Positions 1 through 11,198 of a DNA stretch of 64,000 nucleotides are shown here, piece after piece. The position numbers were made by a program, and so were the translations under genes. The notes below the pieces were generated by a model that worked only from the letters and a program-made list of their open reading frames with translations, made no database searches and was not told where the DNA came from. The DNA is from Bugula neritina (taxonomy: Eukaryota; Bryozoa; Gymnolaemata; Cheilostomatida; Bugulidae). The stretch is from NCBI GenBank assembly GCA_964035545.1, contig OZ037773.1:2110751-2174750 (forward strand). The letters are read 5' to 3'. Numbering within the stretch: the first letter of the stretch is position 1; each line of letters starts with the position of its first letter.

Positions 1-953
1 CTGCACCCGGCCCCCGAGCATGTTTCATTGGCGCTCTCCTCGGGAAAAATAATCAACTCTCTGCATACTGAACTGATGTTGCTGAAGCAAAGAATGCTTC
101 CCAGATCCCAAGCTCTTTGCTTTGCTAAAACAGAGTAGAACATTTGCTTCATATCCAGTAGGCTACTAAAACAATAGCCAGTTTGTTTTTATAAGCTGAT
201 GACTAACCCAAATAGAAAATGATTGTCTTTTGAGGTGATCGATAAGTTAGATATACGCTAATATGTTTTCACGAGTTGGTCAGGTCCCGGCATTTCCTGT
301 TACATAGCTCTCTAAAGTATGTGAGTTATTTAATATAGTATATTTTTGGCAACTATAAGAAGCTTTTCACTCATTCAACTACCAGTAGTTTGTGTGTTGA
401 CGTAGCCCATTAGGAACCAATTGGTTATAAATATTTTTAATGAGTAATGTGTTAGTTCTTGGATCACCAAAGCTAAAATTTGCACACATTATTATCACAA
501 AGTAGGATCATAGTGGTGGACAAATTTATCTGGCTCTGTTTTTACCGAAGATCTGTGCTGACAAAATATAGTGCGCTTAATGTGGACACTGCAATGATTT
601 TGCACAGCACTTGGTACTAGTCTCGTAAAACAATGCTCATTTGTACATAAATACATATAATCACTAAGCAGCTTAACCAACCTTGCCAAGTACATCCCTT
701 ATATAGAAAGACCCTTTGGTCACCAAAATATTTCTAAACATATAAATTATACTGCGTTTAAAACATGTATTACCAGCTTGCTAAACTTGCCAACTATTAC
801 ATTTTCCATGCATGACAATTCCCCAATGTTGACACACCCAGGATCTTTGTTAGAGGTATGCGTCTGGCAAGAACAAAATATTATATTCTACATAGGCTGG
901 TGAATGTATTATATGATATAGTTGTTAAAGGCTTGCTATGATACCACTCTCAC
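1..953. other. No gene recognised (left edge)
   Basis: AT-rich sequence with no exon I can support. The 3' part of the minus-strand receptor-like gene that starts at 5476 would be expected to lie here or beyond the left edge, but I found no seven-helix exon. The short reading frame at 495-695 has no recognisable features. Confidence 0.4.
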
Positions 954-3900
954 CTGGGTCTGATGTAGAAGTATTGATCTGATTAGTCCAATATGATTGG
1001 CTGAGATTGTTGGTGAGGCTCATGTACTGCAAACTCCTTTCTGTAGTTAAATTTAATAAGTTGGCGTTTGAGAAAAAAGTCTGCTGAAACTTTTGGACCA
1101 CAGGCTTTGCTCTGAGCAGATGGTATGCTAAAACAAGTACAGTGCAATGTAGTTAAAGGCCTGGCCTCATGATCGTGAAAATCATACGAAATCGTATGCC
1201 GATTTTCGTGAGTTATCCTCTCATTATGACCAGCCACACACTCGTCGGACGAAACACATAATAAATAGTCCGTGAATGAGTCTTGCACAAGATACAAACA
1301 GCAGAAAGTTGCCAAATAGAGAAATATGGTAGAAATGAAATAATTACTGTTGCTAAAATTCTAGTGACCAATCAAATGGTACTTATTGTCTATCTTGGCT
1401 TTTCGTTCGTCATCGTTGTGTACACCCAACAAAGACTATTTCGTTTAAATTCCATCAAGTTTTCTCATACGAATAACTTTTCTTGTCAAATAGACAATGC
1501 AATAATCCTAGTAAACTTAACTACATAGTTTATGTGTAAATTTTGTTAAACAAGTTTAAAGTTTAATTTTTCTCTATTAGATTCAATTTGAAATGCTATA
1601 CAATGTTTTAAAGTGATTCGTAAATCAAAATGTTATTATTACTCGGATATTACTTTACAGAACTAAATCCAATGTAGCAATAGGCTACATTTAAAATGGT
1701 TTGTTTTCCCTCCAGACTCTTATAGATCTGTAAAAGTATTTGATAAACTACGCGGTATTCTAAACCATACCTGCAAAATCCAGATACTTACTGAAGGTAA
1801 TTGATTTGTTCTGTCTTTTGATTGAAATATTTTCATCTTCCCAGCAAGTTTTACAAAATTTGTTCCTAAAGATACTAGCTGAAGTGGAAGATACAGTGTT
1901 TACTGGGCCGAGCTCACACAGCACCTTAATTTCTTCGTTAGTGTAGCTGGCTGGGCATTGTGCTATTGCAAATCCACATGAAGACCTGTGAACACCATGC
2001 TGTGTAGCAGTGTGCAGCAACTCACACTTCCTGTAAAGAAAAAACAAATTTCAATGGACTGTCCATAGAAATAGTCTACAAAATATTGCAGAACAATTTA
2101 ATTAAATTCAAATAAAATCTGTTTGAAATTATGAAAATAAAAATAAATAATTTAAATTTTTTTCATGTGTTTATGTTTAGTATCTAAAAGCTAAAAAAGA
2201 GTGTTGATAAGTTTATGATTCTTCTTCACTAATATATCACTACCTATTAAAAAGGGGTATAAGGTAAAACACAGTACTTGGTTTATACTATACTATACTA
2301 TACTATACTATACTATACTATACTATACTATACTATACTATACTATACTATACTATACTATACTATACTATACTATACTATACTATACTATACTATACTA
2401 AAATATAATGCATTTTAAAAACATCTCTTTTTGATGAAGTTTATATTCTAGCAAATAGCTATAGAGAAAATCTATCTATATTCTAAATTAAGTTGATAAT
2501 CAGATTTTAAGCCAATTTTTACAAACTAAGCTAGAACTAGAATAAAGGTTTTTACTATATTAGTAATGCGAGCTAGTATATTAAGTTTTATCATAATTTC
2601 ATGAACAGTTATTTTCTGCCATGGTTTCTTTCACTATGTAAACTAAGTTATCTTATAATTATAAGCTGGTACATAATTGTTTTTTATTAGGAAGCAAAAC
2701 CATATTTGTCTCTTCAAGGCAATATTGTTGAGTTTAGAGGTGCAATAATGGAGAAATTAGAAAAAGCCTGGATAAAAAATGTAGCAAAAGAAAGAAGTCA
2801 TGTTCTTGCAAGAATTTCAAACTGCAGCCCACACCAAATTTTATTAAGCTTTATCAACAAGTTTTAGATATATGTACAGTATGTCCACTTAATTTTTGTT
2901 CTTTTTTTACTCTAGCACTACTTGACACTACTTGGTATTATACTTGACACTACTTGGTACTATACTTGACACTACTTGGTATTATACTTGACACTACTCT
3001 GTATTATACTTGACACAATACCTAGTATTATACTTAACAATTTAGCCAACCTGTTTTTTAGTTGTTCTTTCAACCAATCCACAGTAAACATGTTAGTTTG
3101 GTTTTCAAGGAGCAATTTAGTATCCTGATCACAGTAGACATCTGCTGACCAGAACTCAATAGCTTCCAGAGGATCAAAAGCTGGTAGAGTATCAGTCATA
3201 GGAGATTTCACAGCCCCATTGCATATAGCGCAGTAAATGTTGCTATATGTAATGCCTGTGTACGTGCCGGTTACTGGCCAGTGGGATATCTGTACCGTGT
3301 CTAAAATAAACTGATTTTAGTCACCAAGACTACCTCAATTGTATAAGCAGAAACAAAATAGCTGCAAGCAGTTGATCTAACTTGAGTGTTTTTAATTAAA
3401 AATAGTTTAACAAAAAAGCTACATTAATACACACTGTAAACTGTCAGAAACGTAAAGTCAAACAAATATTGTCACAGTAGAAAACTACATCAAAGCTATC
3501 TTTTTAGATTTTCGCAGACAAGCCATATACCTACAGCTACAGCCACTAAGCAAAATATGTGCTGGTAAACAGATTCAATGATGCACTCTGAGTATTTTGA
3601 TGATCTTGACTATAATCACCTAGCTATAGGCATGAGTATATATATATATAGAGAAAACTTTCTGGAGTCCTATTTTATAACCAGTTCACTATAGTTATAA
3701 TTTCACAATAAGTCTTCATAGCTATTCATAGGAGAAGTCTCAAAATGATCAACTATTGCACAATGATCACAATATCATGTTGAATCAGCTTTTAAGATAG
3801 TTCTGATATGCTATTAATAACTATCGCATATTTTATTGAGCAAATGCTTTCAGTTGAAGATAGATTTTTAGGCTCTGGAGTCTAGGAGAAAATTTTCAAC

Positions 3901-5476
3901 TGGTTCAGCTTTCTTCTAAAAACACAGTGATTAATATTATAATCATAATACAAGAAACCACAATGCATGCAGTTGTACTAAAGTTGATTAAAGCCCTGAG
4001 AATGTCTTGAATGGGTTCCATAATATCAATACATTGGTAGTCCTTCATACTTCGCCACCATGGCATAGCACAAACTTAATGCAAACTTTGCCTCAACAGA
4101 CACATTGACAGTATAGTAGAATAGGCTGGCTTTTCATTTTTATCTTCACTGGTGTCTCAATTTTATTTTGTTTCCAAATTAAACTATTACACACCAAAGC
4201 AACAGCTTCACCAAAATGACAACTCAAGATTATTTTTGCTCTTTGCCAAGTGGTTGTATTTGACAGAAAGGACTGTGCTGTAGGCACAGCTTGTCTGCAA
4301 AAACTGACTATAACCAAACCTAGAAGCTTTGGATAAATTTCACTACAGACAGGAAGTGCTGCATAGTTAATGCTGCCATGCTGTTCATTGTCATTTTAGT
4401 CAAAAAGTCATAAATGTAGGCATGTAACTGTAGGCAGGAAAACCATGCATATACCTAGTTAAATTCAGAATGAACCTGCATGTATTAGTGCCTATAGTGA
4501 AGATCGAAACGTCATTGTGTGCTCGATATGTTTAAGTTATTAGTAGTTCTTAGCAGTGGCGTATAAGCAATGACTTGTGATGTATGAATCAAAGTTGAAA
4601 AGCCACCATGATCATGCAAACATACAGACACTTTGAAAATGCCGCAGCCATCAGCCGAGGATTGCTCTAGTGGGGCTACTTTTACTTAGGGTAAAAGATT
4701 GGAAAGTCTTCTAAAATGGTCAAAGGAGGAAGCCATATATACTATAGGAGAGAAATTTGTTAGGGCTTTGGTGAAGTCGCTGTGTCTTTGCCCAATAACA
4801 CTTCACAAAGAAAATTTAGAGAATGTTCTCATCGGAGTTTAATCATAAAACATACCTGAGAAATCACTTGTGTTTCCTGCTTTTTCACACATTTGACTCA
4901 AAGTGGTTTTTGTTCCATTTGGACACTTGTTTACTACATAGCCTACAAGTTGAAATATGCTTGCAGAAAGTGCTTAATTTACAACGATAGTTATAAAGCT
5001 TACTCCCACACCTATGCGACAAAAATTTAGGAGATGTTATAGTGTTCCTGCTATTGCACCAAAATAAGGATCAATATTTTAATGCTCAGGCCATATATTC
5101 TAATCTGGCAGCTTTGTTGTTACATCTGCACATGCTTTATAATTTTATAACTCAATTTAATAAATTGTAGTAGTTTTGCAAAATTGAAAAATAGAATGTT
5201 CTCTTTACCTGTAGTTAATCCAACATCCATGCATTGAAATGTTCCGGGTTCTAACCTTTCTCTAATCCTAACCACATCTCCGCAGCATTCACCGTAATAT
5301 TTGCATTCTTCAGTTTGGCTTGTAATGTGTAAGCTGTCACAGTTGGCACCAGAGGCTGTGTAGATAATATTATCAACCACCACCCCACCATCAAGTATCT
5401 CAATAGGTAGGTTTAGAGAGTAAACTCTTAGAGTTAATAGACAGTATGGCAACCAGCAAAGAAAGAGACGAAACAT
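954..5476 (-). CDS. Secreted or receptor protein, N-terminal part with two Cys-rich ectodomain modules
   Basis: Four exons join in phase: 5209-5476, 4856-4942, 3051-3300 and 1771-2030. The start Met at 5476 opens a signal peptide (MFRLFLCWLPYCLLTLRVYS). Exon 1 carries a Cys-rich stretch (CKYYGECCGDVV). Exons 2-3 form one module: KCPNG, then a second Cys, then YSNIYCAICNGAV. Exon 4 repeats the pattern: QCPASYTNEEIKVLCE, then IFRNKFCKTCWE, ending SKYLDFAG. From memory, the Y-x-N-x-Y-C-A-x-C-N-G pattern with a following LLDFSG-like segment occurs in ectodomains of invertebrate class B-like GPCRs, so a receptor is a reasonable guess. No membrane domain is seen. A possible further exon at 954-1083 (open, N-glycosylation-rich, donor GTGAGA) does not match in phase, so an exon is missing or the link is wrong. 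The donor of exon 3 abuts a 22-bp minisatellite. Confidence 0.62.
1178..1212. repeat. Short imperfect palindrome
   Basis: The stretch reads GTGAAAATCATACG, then AAATCGTATG, then CCGATTTTCGTG, so it can fold into a hairpin around the centre. It lies in an intron or flank of the receptor-like gene. It may be a remnant of a small inverted-repeat transposon; I see no flanking duplication. Confidence 0.4.
2285..2400. repeat. (ATACT)n pentanucleotide microsatellite
   Basis: About 23 uninterrupted copies of TATAC/ATACT. It lies in the intron between exons 3 and 4 of the minus-strand receptor-like gene. Confidence 0.97.
2737..2860 (+). repeat. Copy 1 of a dispersed ~125-bp repeat
   Basis: The block begins GAGGTGCAATAATGGAGAA and continues through AAAAAGCCTG, ATGTAGCA, TTCTTGCAAGAATTTCAA and GCAGCCC. 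A diverged copy with the same order of motifs lies at about 20170-20295. I recognise no coding content. It may be a short non-autonomous element. Confidence 0.6.
2917..3030. repeat. 22-bp minisatellite
   Basis: About five copies of TACTTGACACTACTTGGTAT plus TA, with decay toward the high-coordinate end. The array stops about 20 bp from the donor of exon 3 of the minus-strand gene (exon end 3051), so it forms the 5' end of that intron. Confidence 0.9.
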
Positions 5477-6320
5477 CTTTGGGAAGGGAATTTCAGCTGG
5501 TGGTATAAAAAACGCGACAAATCATGACATATATGAAATGGTATGGATTACAAGCTTATATATATTAATTGCTTTACCTATAACTATCCACTTCTAGTAT
5601 AAGATAAAACAAAAGGCTTTAAAATAATATATGTAGATTATTCTATTAGTAGCACCAATGCTTAGTTTTTGCTGAAAGTAACATCTATTTCTTGTACACA
5701 AGTGGTCGTGTCAAAAGAAGTTTTCAACATTAGGATAAAACTGCTGCAATGCTTTCATGAAGCATCTGACTAAGATCAGAGCCAGATGCCAAGTATATTC
5801 ATAGCCTACACTCTACAGTGTCAACCTTCTAATGTAGGTATTCGCTAAGTTATCATATAGAAGCTACTCACCAGCTAGTCAAGTTATAAGTGACCAGTAC
5901 CTTAAGATTATCTACACCCTAGGCTAGTTATAGCTATTATACTTCATGCTATATATTGCTACACATACTATTGTTAAGCTCTGCAGCCTCTATCAGTGCT
6001 TGATCATATTATATTAACATAATACAGTAGACCATAGCTACAGTATATGCATTATAAACAACAATATGGCATTACAACAGTATGCATTTAAATACTTACA
6101 TAAAATTAATCCAAAAAATACGAATTATTATGATCATAATCCTTTCTGCAGAAATGTTTCATATATTTGCATTGAATTTTTATTAAAGTATATGACCAAA
6201 AAATAATAATACTAAAATCCAAATTACTATCTCCTCACTTGAGTTCTCTGATAGCATTAACATTGTAGCTAGATACTTCTTCAATTTAGATAAAGTTTTT
6301 AGTGATGTGTTTTCTACATG

Positions 6321-6392
6321 GTCCTTGTCGTGTAATGGTTAGCACACTTGCTTGCCAGCCAGAGGTCTCGGGTTCGAATCCCAGTGAGGGCA
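6321..6392 (+). tRNA. tRNA-Gly (GCC)-like gene, possibly degenerate
   Basis: The 72-nt span folds as a cloverleaf: acceptor 6321-6327 with 6385-6391 (all pairs G-C, A-T or G-T), D stem 6330-6333 with 6342-6345, anticodon loop TTGCCAG (anticodon GCC at 6354-6356), T loop TTCGAAT, discriminator A. The A box (TGTAATGGTTAGCA) and B box (GGTTCGAATCC) are good. The anticodon stem is poor, with C-A and C-C mismatches at its two ends, and the T stem has one C-A mismatch. No intron. It may be a real Gly tRNA, a pseudogene, or the head of a tRNA-derived SINE. The sequence after it turns AT-rich at once, with no T-run terminator closer than about 5 bases. Confidence 0.7.
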
Positions 6393-7238
6393 ATTATTTT
6401 TCAAAGTTTAACACAAAAAGCTTCTGAATAATTAAAACTAAAGTCTACAAGATTTAAAGTTTTCCCTTGATTGAGTTTTAACTATTTACATAATAAATTT
6501 GACGTGTCCACCAAATTCAACTAGCTGTGCAAGTCAACTGTCAAACTGGTACTTTTTATCTTTTAAATAGAATAGTGAAAAAGTTTTAATTGCCCAAGTT
6601 CTTTAATTTTCTTTAAAAAAAATAGTGGTTTTATTTTTAATGTCTAGCAATAACATAACTTTTTTGCTACATTTCTAATCTAAAACACTGCAGACTTTTC
6701 GTAATTGATCCAATGCCACCTCCTACAAAAATTTTCAAGCCAGTTAGTACTCAAGCCTTAACCCATAAAGTTATCTTACATAAGTGATACAAATAATTAA
6801 AACAATAATAATATATTCACCTCTTCTCTAGAAGTTGAAGTTATAAAAAAATGATACCGATTCAGTAAACTACTTTTTTTTATAGCTACTTGCTGTGAGT
6901 GAGTGAGTGCAGTGACATCTAAAATAAAAGTCTTGCTTTAGTTTCAAGCTACGAGTTGGAAAGTGTGTCATCATTGCAAGGGTAGTACTAGGCATATTGC
7001 CAATATAACAGCCAAAGAGAACAATGTGTTGAAATCTTTTTATACACAAATACTTTTAACATGTGTTATATGTACAGTAGTATGCACAATACTGATGTTA
7101 TATAAACATGTATATAAAAATAATACCTACATATATTTTTACATATTATGTATCTTAGAGTTATTTATTTCAGAAAGTCATTAAACTAAAAAAATAAAAC
7201 AGCCTTTGGTTTACAGATTGTATAACTAAAGTATGTAC
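6393..7238. other. No gene recognised
   Basis: AT-rich intergenic DNA between the tRNA and the CA repeat. The small frame at 6963-7184 has no recognisable domain and is probably chance. Confidence 0.5.
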
Positions 7239-7656
<418 letters not shown>

Positions 7657-8840
7657 TATAATATATAATATATAGGCATGCAAGTAATACATAGTTGTTT
7701 AGCCAAAAAGCCGCAGCAACACCCATATGACTGACTCATACATAAGGCACATGAACTACAGAAGCTGCTGGTTGCACTTACACGACCACAGTTTCTTATT
7801 ATGATGGTGAGAAATAAAAACAGAAACAAAATCCAGTTCCAGTATTATTTTGTTTACACATTCAAATGCCTTATTGCTGTTTATTATGGTAAACTAGTGC
7901 ATCTATATACTGCTATTATCTGAAGTCTACCTGTTAGGTATCTCTTAGTGAACTATATAATATGTTTCAGTGTAGGTTATACAAAATAAAAAAGAAGACA
8001 ACTTTCTATTACTGTAAGAATTGCTTTGCTGCAAATTTAATTCCAAAGAGGAAAGTTATATAAAATACTATAAATAACCAACTTGTCATATTTTGAACAT
8101 ATATTACTCAAATACGGTAGGTAATTGAGATAGCTATAACTTACTTCCTGAAAACATGTGAAAAGGAACTAAAATTGTAAAGAATAAACGTACCTGCGTC
8201 CATTGAACTTACCCTGTCGAGTAGTGCGCGCTTGTCCATATAAGTCAGCATATGTACCAGCAAAATCTTTGAATTATTATTGACAATGTTATACAGCCAA
8301 AAACCTCTAATCACCACAATACCACGTTATATTGGTTTTTTCCTTGTTCAATCATTTCTACACTGATGACCTCAAATGTATATAATATGTAGATCACATC
8401 ACTTATTTCTGCTACAGCACTGAGACTGTATATTGCAAAATACAGTTTACAATTTAGGTGTTTATCAAATTTATTCACAGCTTATGTTACAGAGCAAAAT
8501 TGTTTTGAGAGTTTAATATAAATTTATTCTGGGAAAGCAGTTTAAACTATAAACAACATTTTAACATTATCTCTAACAAAACTTATGTGTATCAAGAAAT
8601 TTAATTGATATACTAATATACTATATCAATTTATGCTTAATTATGATGAATTCAACCTTTAACCTTTGCTACTCATTACATACATATATGAATAAAATAA
8701 AAAATAGAAAATTTGTCAAATTTGATAAGGTATTATAATTTTAAACTGCCACATAAAGCATAATAGCAAATATACATATACATGGGTTCTTTAGTGCAGT
8801 TATTGGAATATATTATATATTATTGTTATGGTATTTTTTA
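7657..8840. other. No gene recognised
   Basis: AT-rich intergenic DNA between the microsatellite and the stop codon of the orphan secreted gene. I see no exon with conserved residues. Confidence 0.5.
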
Positions 8841-11198
8841 TTATATTGTAGATGAGCAATGACACCTCCCTGATGGTGAGTCACCCAACAGGTGCTCATA
8901 GTGCTCTTTCACTGTGTGACACATGTCACAAAGTAAGCAGTGGGCAGTAGTTGTATAGAAAGCATTGGTTGACAGGTCAGGTTTCCACTGTTCAGTGTAG
9001 TTCCTAGTCAGCTCTGGTAGTACGCGTACGGTGGTGTTAGGGAACGTCCCCACACTTCCACACTCCCCCATCTTTATAATGGAGCTCAGACCCATCAACT
9101 TAGTGATCACTTCATCACCTGTAACATTAAATTCTTGTCATATATTAGATTATATTATATTATATTATATTATATTATATTATATTGTATTATATTATTA
9201 TCATATAACATATTATTTTGTTAATCATATTGCATGCTTTTACATGGCTGAACGAAGCAAGTCCTCAAAATTAGAATAGTTTAACCTAACTTTAGACTGT
9301 GTACTTCTATTTTGTTTATGCATGGCCAACAAATATTGTTAGAAAAGCCTATTATATTGTATTAATAAATTGTTTGCTACAAACCATCAAATAATTGTTT
9401 AATTTACTTGACAATTTTATTAACACATATAGACAGAAAAATTTACATATTATTTCACCATTTCCCATTTTCTTTTTTGAGAACAGAAACTAAAGCATGC
9501 ATATAATATTATGTGTACGAGTGTGTGTGCATTTGTTTGTGTGCGTGTGTAGCATGTATAGGTTCTCTTACCTACTAGCTTATCCATAAGGCAAAGTGAA
9601 GGTCGAACTCCAAGGAATGTGTAGCCGTAATAAATGTAGTTGATTACAAGGTCAAGGTTGTAGAGGTAGTTACCAAGTAAAGTAGCAAACCGGTAGTTGA
9701 TGCAAGTTTCCTAAAAATGCATTATATACTTACACGCACTTACATGTACAGGTTATGTTATATACTTTTTAAGCACATGACTAAGCTTTGGCTGCAAAAT
9801 AGATGAGCATATTTTGTTAACATGGAGCTTTTGCTACTTTTGTTACAAGTTATGGTTAAATATTTTTAGTTTTTGTATTTTCATTTTTGAATAATTTTTA
9901 ACATTCGGGCTTTGTTTAAGTTTTCCCATCACAATCACAAAATTGCAAGAATAAAATATGATAATAATCAACAATGAAACAAATAATCTGATAAAGAAAA
10001 CTTGCCAAAATATGTATTGTATGTGCTTACATTTTCTCCACAGCTGGCACTGCCCCAAGTTGCACTGGTGGTGCTGTGTATGTTGAAGGAGGGAATTGTC
10101 CTCCCCATTTGAGAAACCTGAGTTCCACATTCGTATGGCACACCTTGAATATGCTCTTTGAACACATTCATCTATAACAAAAGATGCTGCATGTCAGAAT
10201 TTGCTGTTGTAGCAACTTTAATAACTAAATAGCAGGCCGGTATACTATAACAGCGATGCTTTAAGATAGTGGGTGTAGTGATGAAGAAATCGGAAAAGCC
10301 TGAGGATAAATTAGTTGTTATTTTGCATGCAAAATTTAGCCAATTGAGCTTTTATTTAACTAATAAACTAAACAAGACAACCAAAACTGTGCAATCAAAT
10401 TGTAAACAAATAATTTTATAGCTTTAACTTTTATTTTTCAATGTTGTTTGCTTTTAATGTTCAATATTTCCTTACCGCTCCAATGGTGTAGTTGAGAACA
10501 TAAGCCAGTTTAAATAAGACGCCAGTAGGTGAATGAAAGCTGATCCCTGGAGAAAATTCGCACATATTAATTGCGTTAGCTTTCATTTGATAGCCCGGGC
10601 TTCCTGTCTCACATGTGTAAGCTCTTGGAACAACCCTCAGTACACGCCCTTCCTGTAGAACCATTGGAACTCGCATAAAAAACGTTGTATAGTCATTCGT
10701 TTTAAAAAAAACAAATCTAATTTTCAACAGAAGTTTTAATGTCTAAGAGTAAAATTAAAATTTTTTAAGAGTTCTGTGAAATTTCCAACGTCAAACCCTG
10801 TTGTTTTTAGAAGCAGAGATTTGTACAAATAAAAAAAATGCATTATAGCTATACTATTAGTTTACACTATTCATAAAAGTTTTATATTAATTTTGAGTAT
10901 TACTTACAAAGGACTCAATTACTTTTAATAAGTTTATTAAAATATCGTCATATTATATAATTATTCATTCAAGTTTAATTTATATATGCTTTGTGATAAA
11001 GTTAGGTTTTACATACTTTTTTTAATAATCCTAGATTATTATATAATATTTATTTAAATATCTACAACACAATGCAATAACACAATAAATGTCTGTATGA
11101 TAGAATTAAATAGAAGAAGTAGTAGATTTACGAACCACATAAAGCACAATCTCCAGGCTTAGAATAATGCAAAGGATATAGCTGTTTCGTGTTTTCAT
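8841..11198 (-). CDS. Orphan secreted Cys-containing protein, 265 aa, five exons
   Basis: Exons in order: 11136-11198, 10476-10652, 10031-10171, 9572-9710, 8841-9118. All phases agree and the lengths sum to 798 nt including TAA. The Met at 11198 opens a hydrophobic signal sequence (YILCIILSLEIVLYV). The mature part holds about a dozen Cys, including YTCETG, INMCEF, VPYECG, GSASCGEN, ETCINY, PSLCLM, GECGSVG and a C-terminal cluster CLLCDMCHTV...RCHCSSTI. It has several N-glycosylation sequons (LNYT, FPNTT, TRNYT). There is no membrane segment beyond the signal, so it is probably secreted. The donor of exon 1 (GTG/GTTCGT) is weak and could be 3-6 nt off. I do not recognise the family. The neighbour at 5476 is also a Cys-rich extracellular protein on the same strand, but the sequences are not obviously alike. 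Confidence 0.72.
9145..9197. repeat. (TATAT)n pentanucleotide repeat
   Basis: About nine copies of TTATA, slightly interrupted at the end. It lies in the last intron of the orphan secreted gene, just upstream of the last exon's acceptor. Confidence 0.9.
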
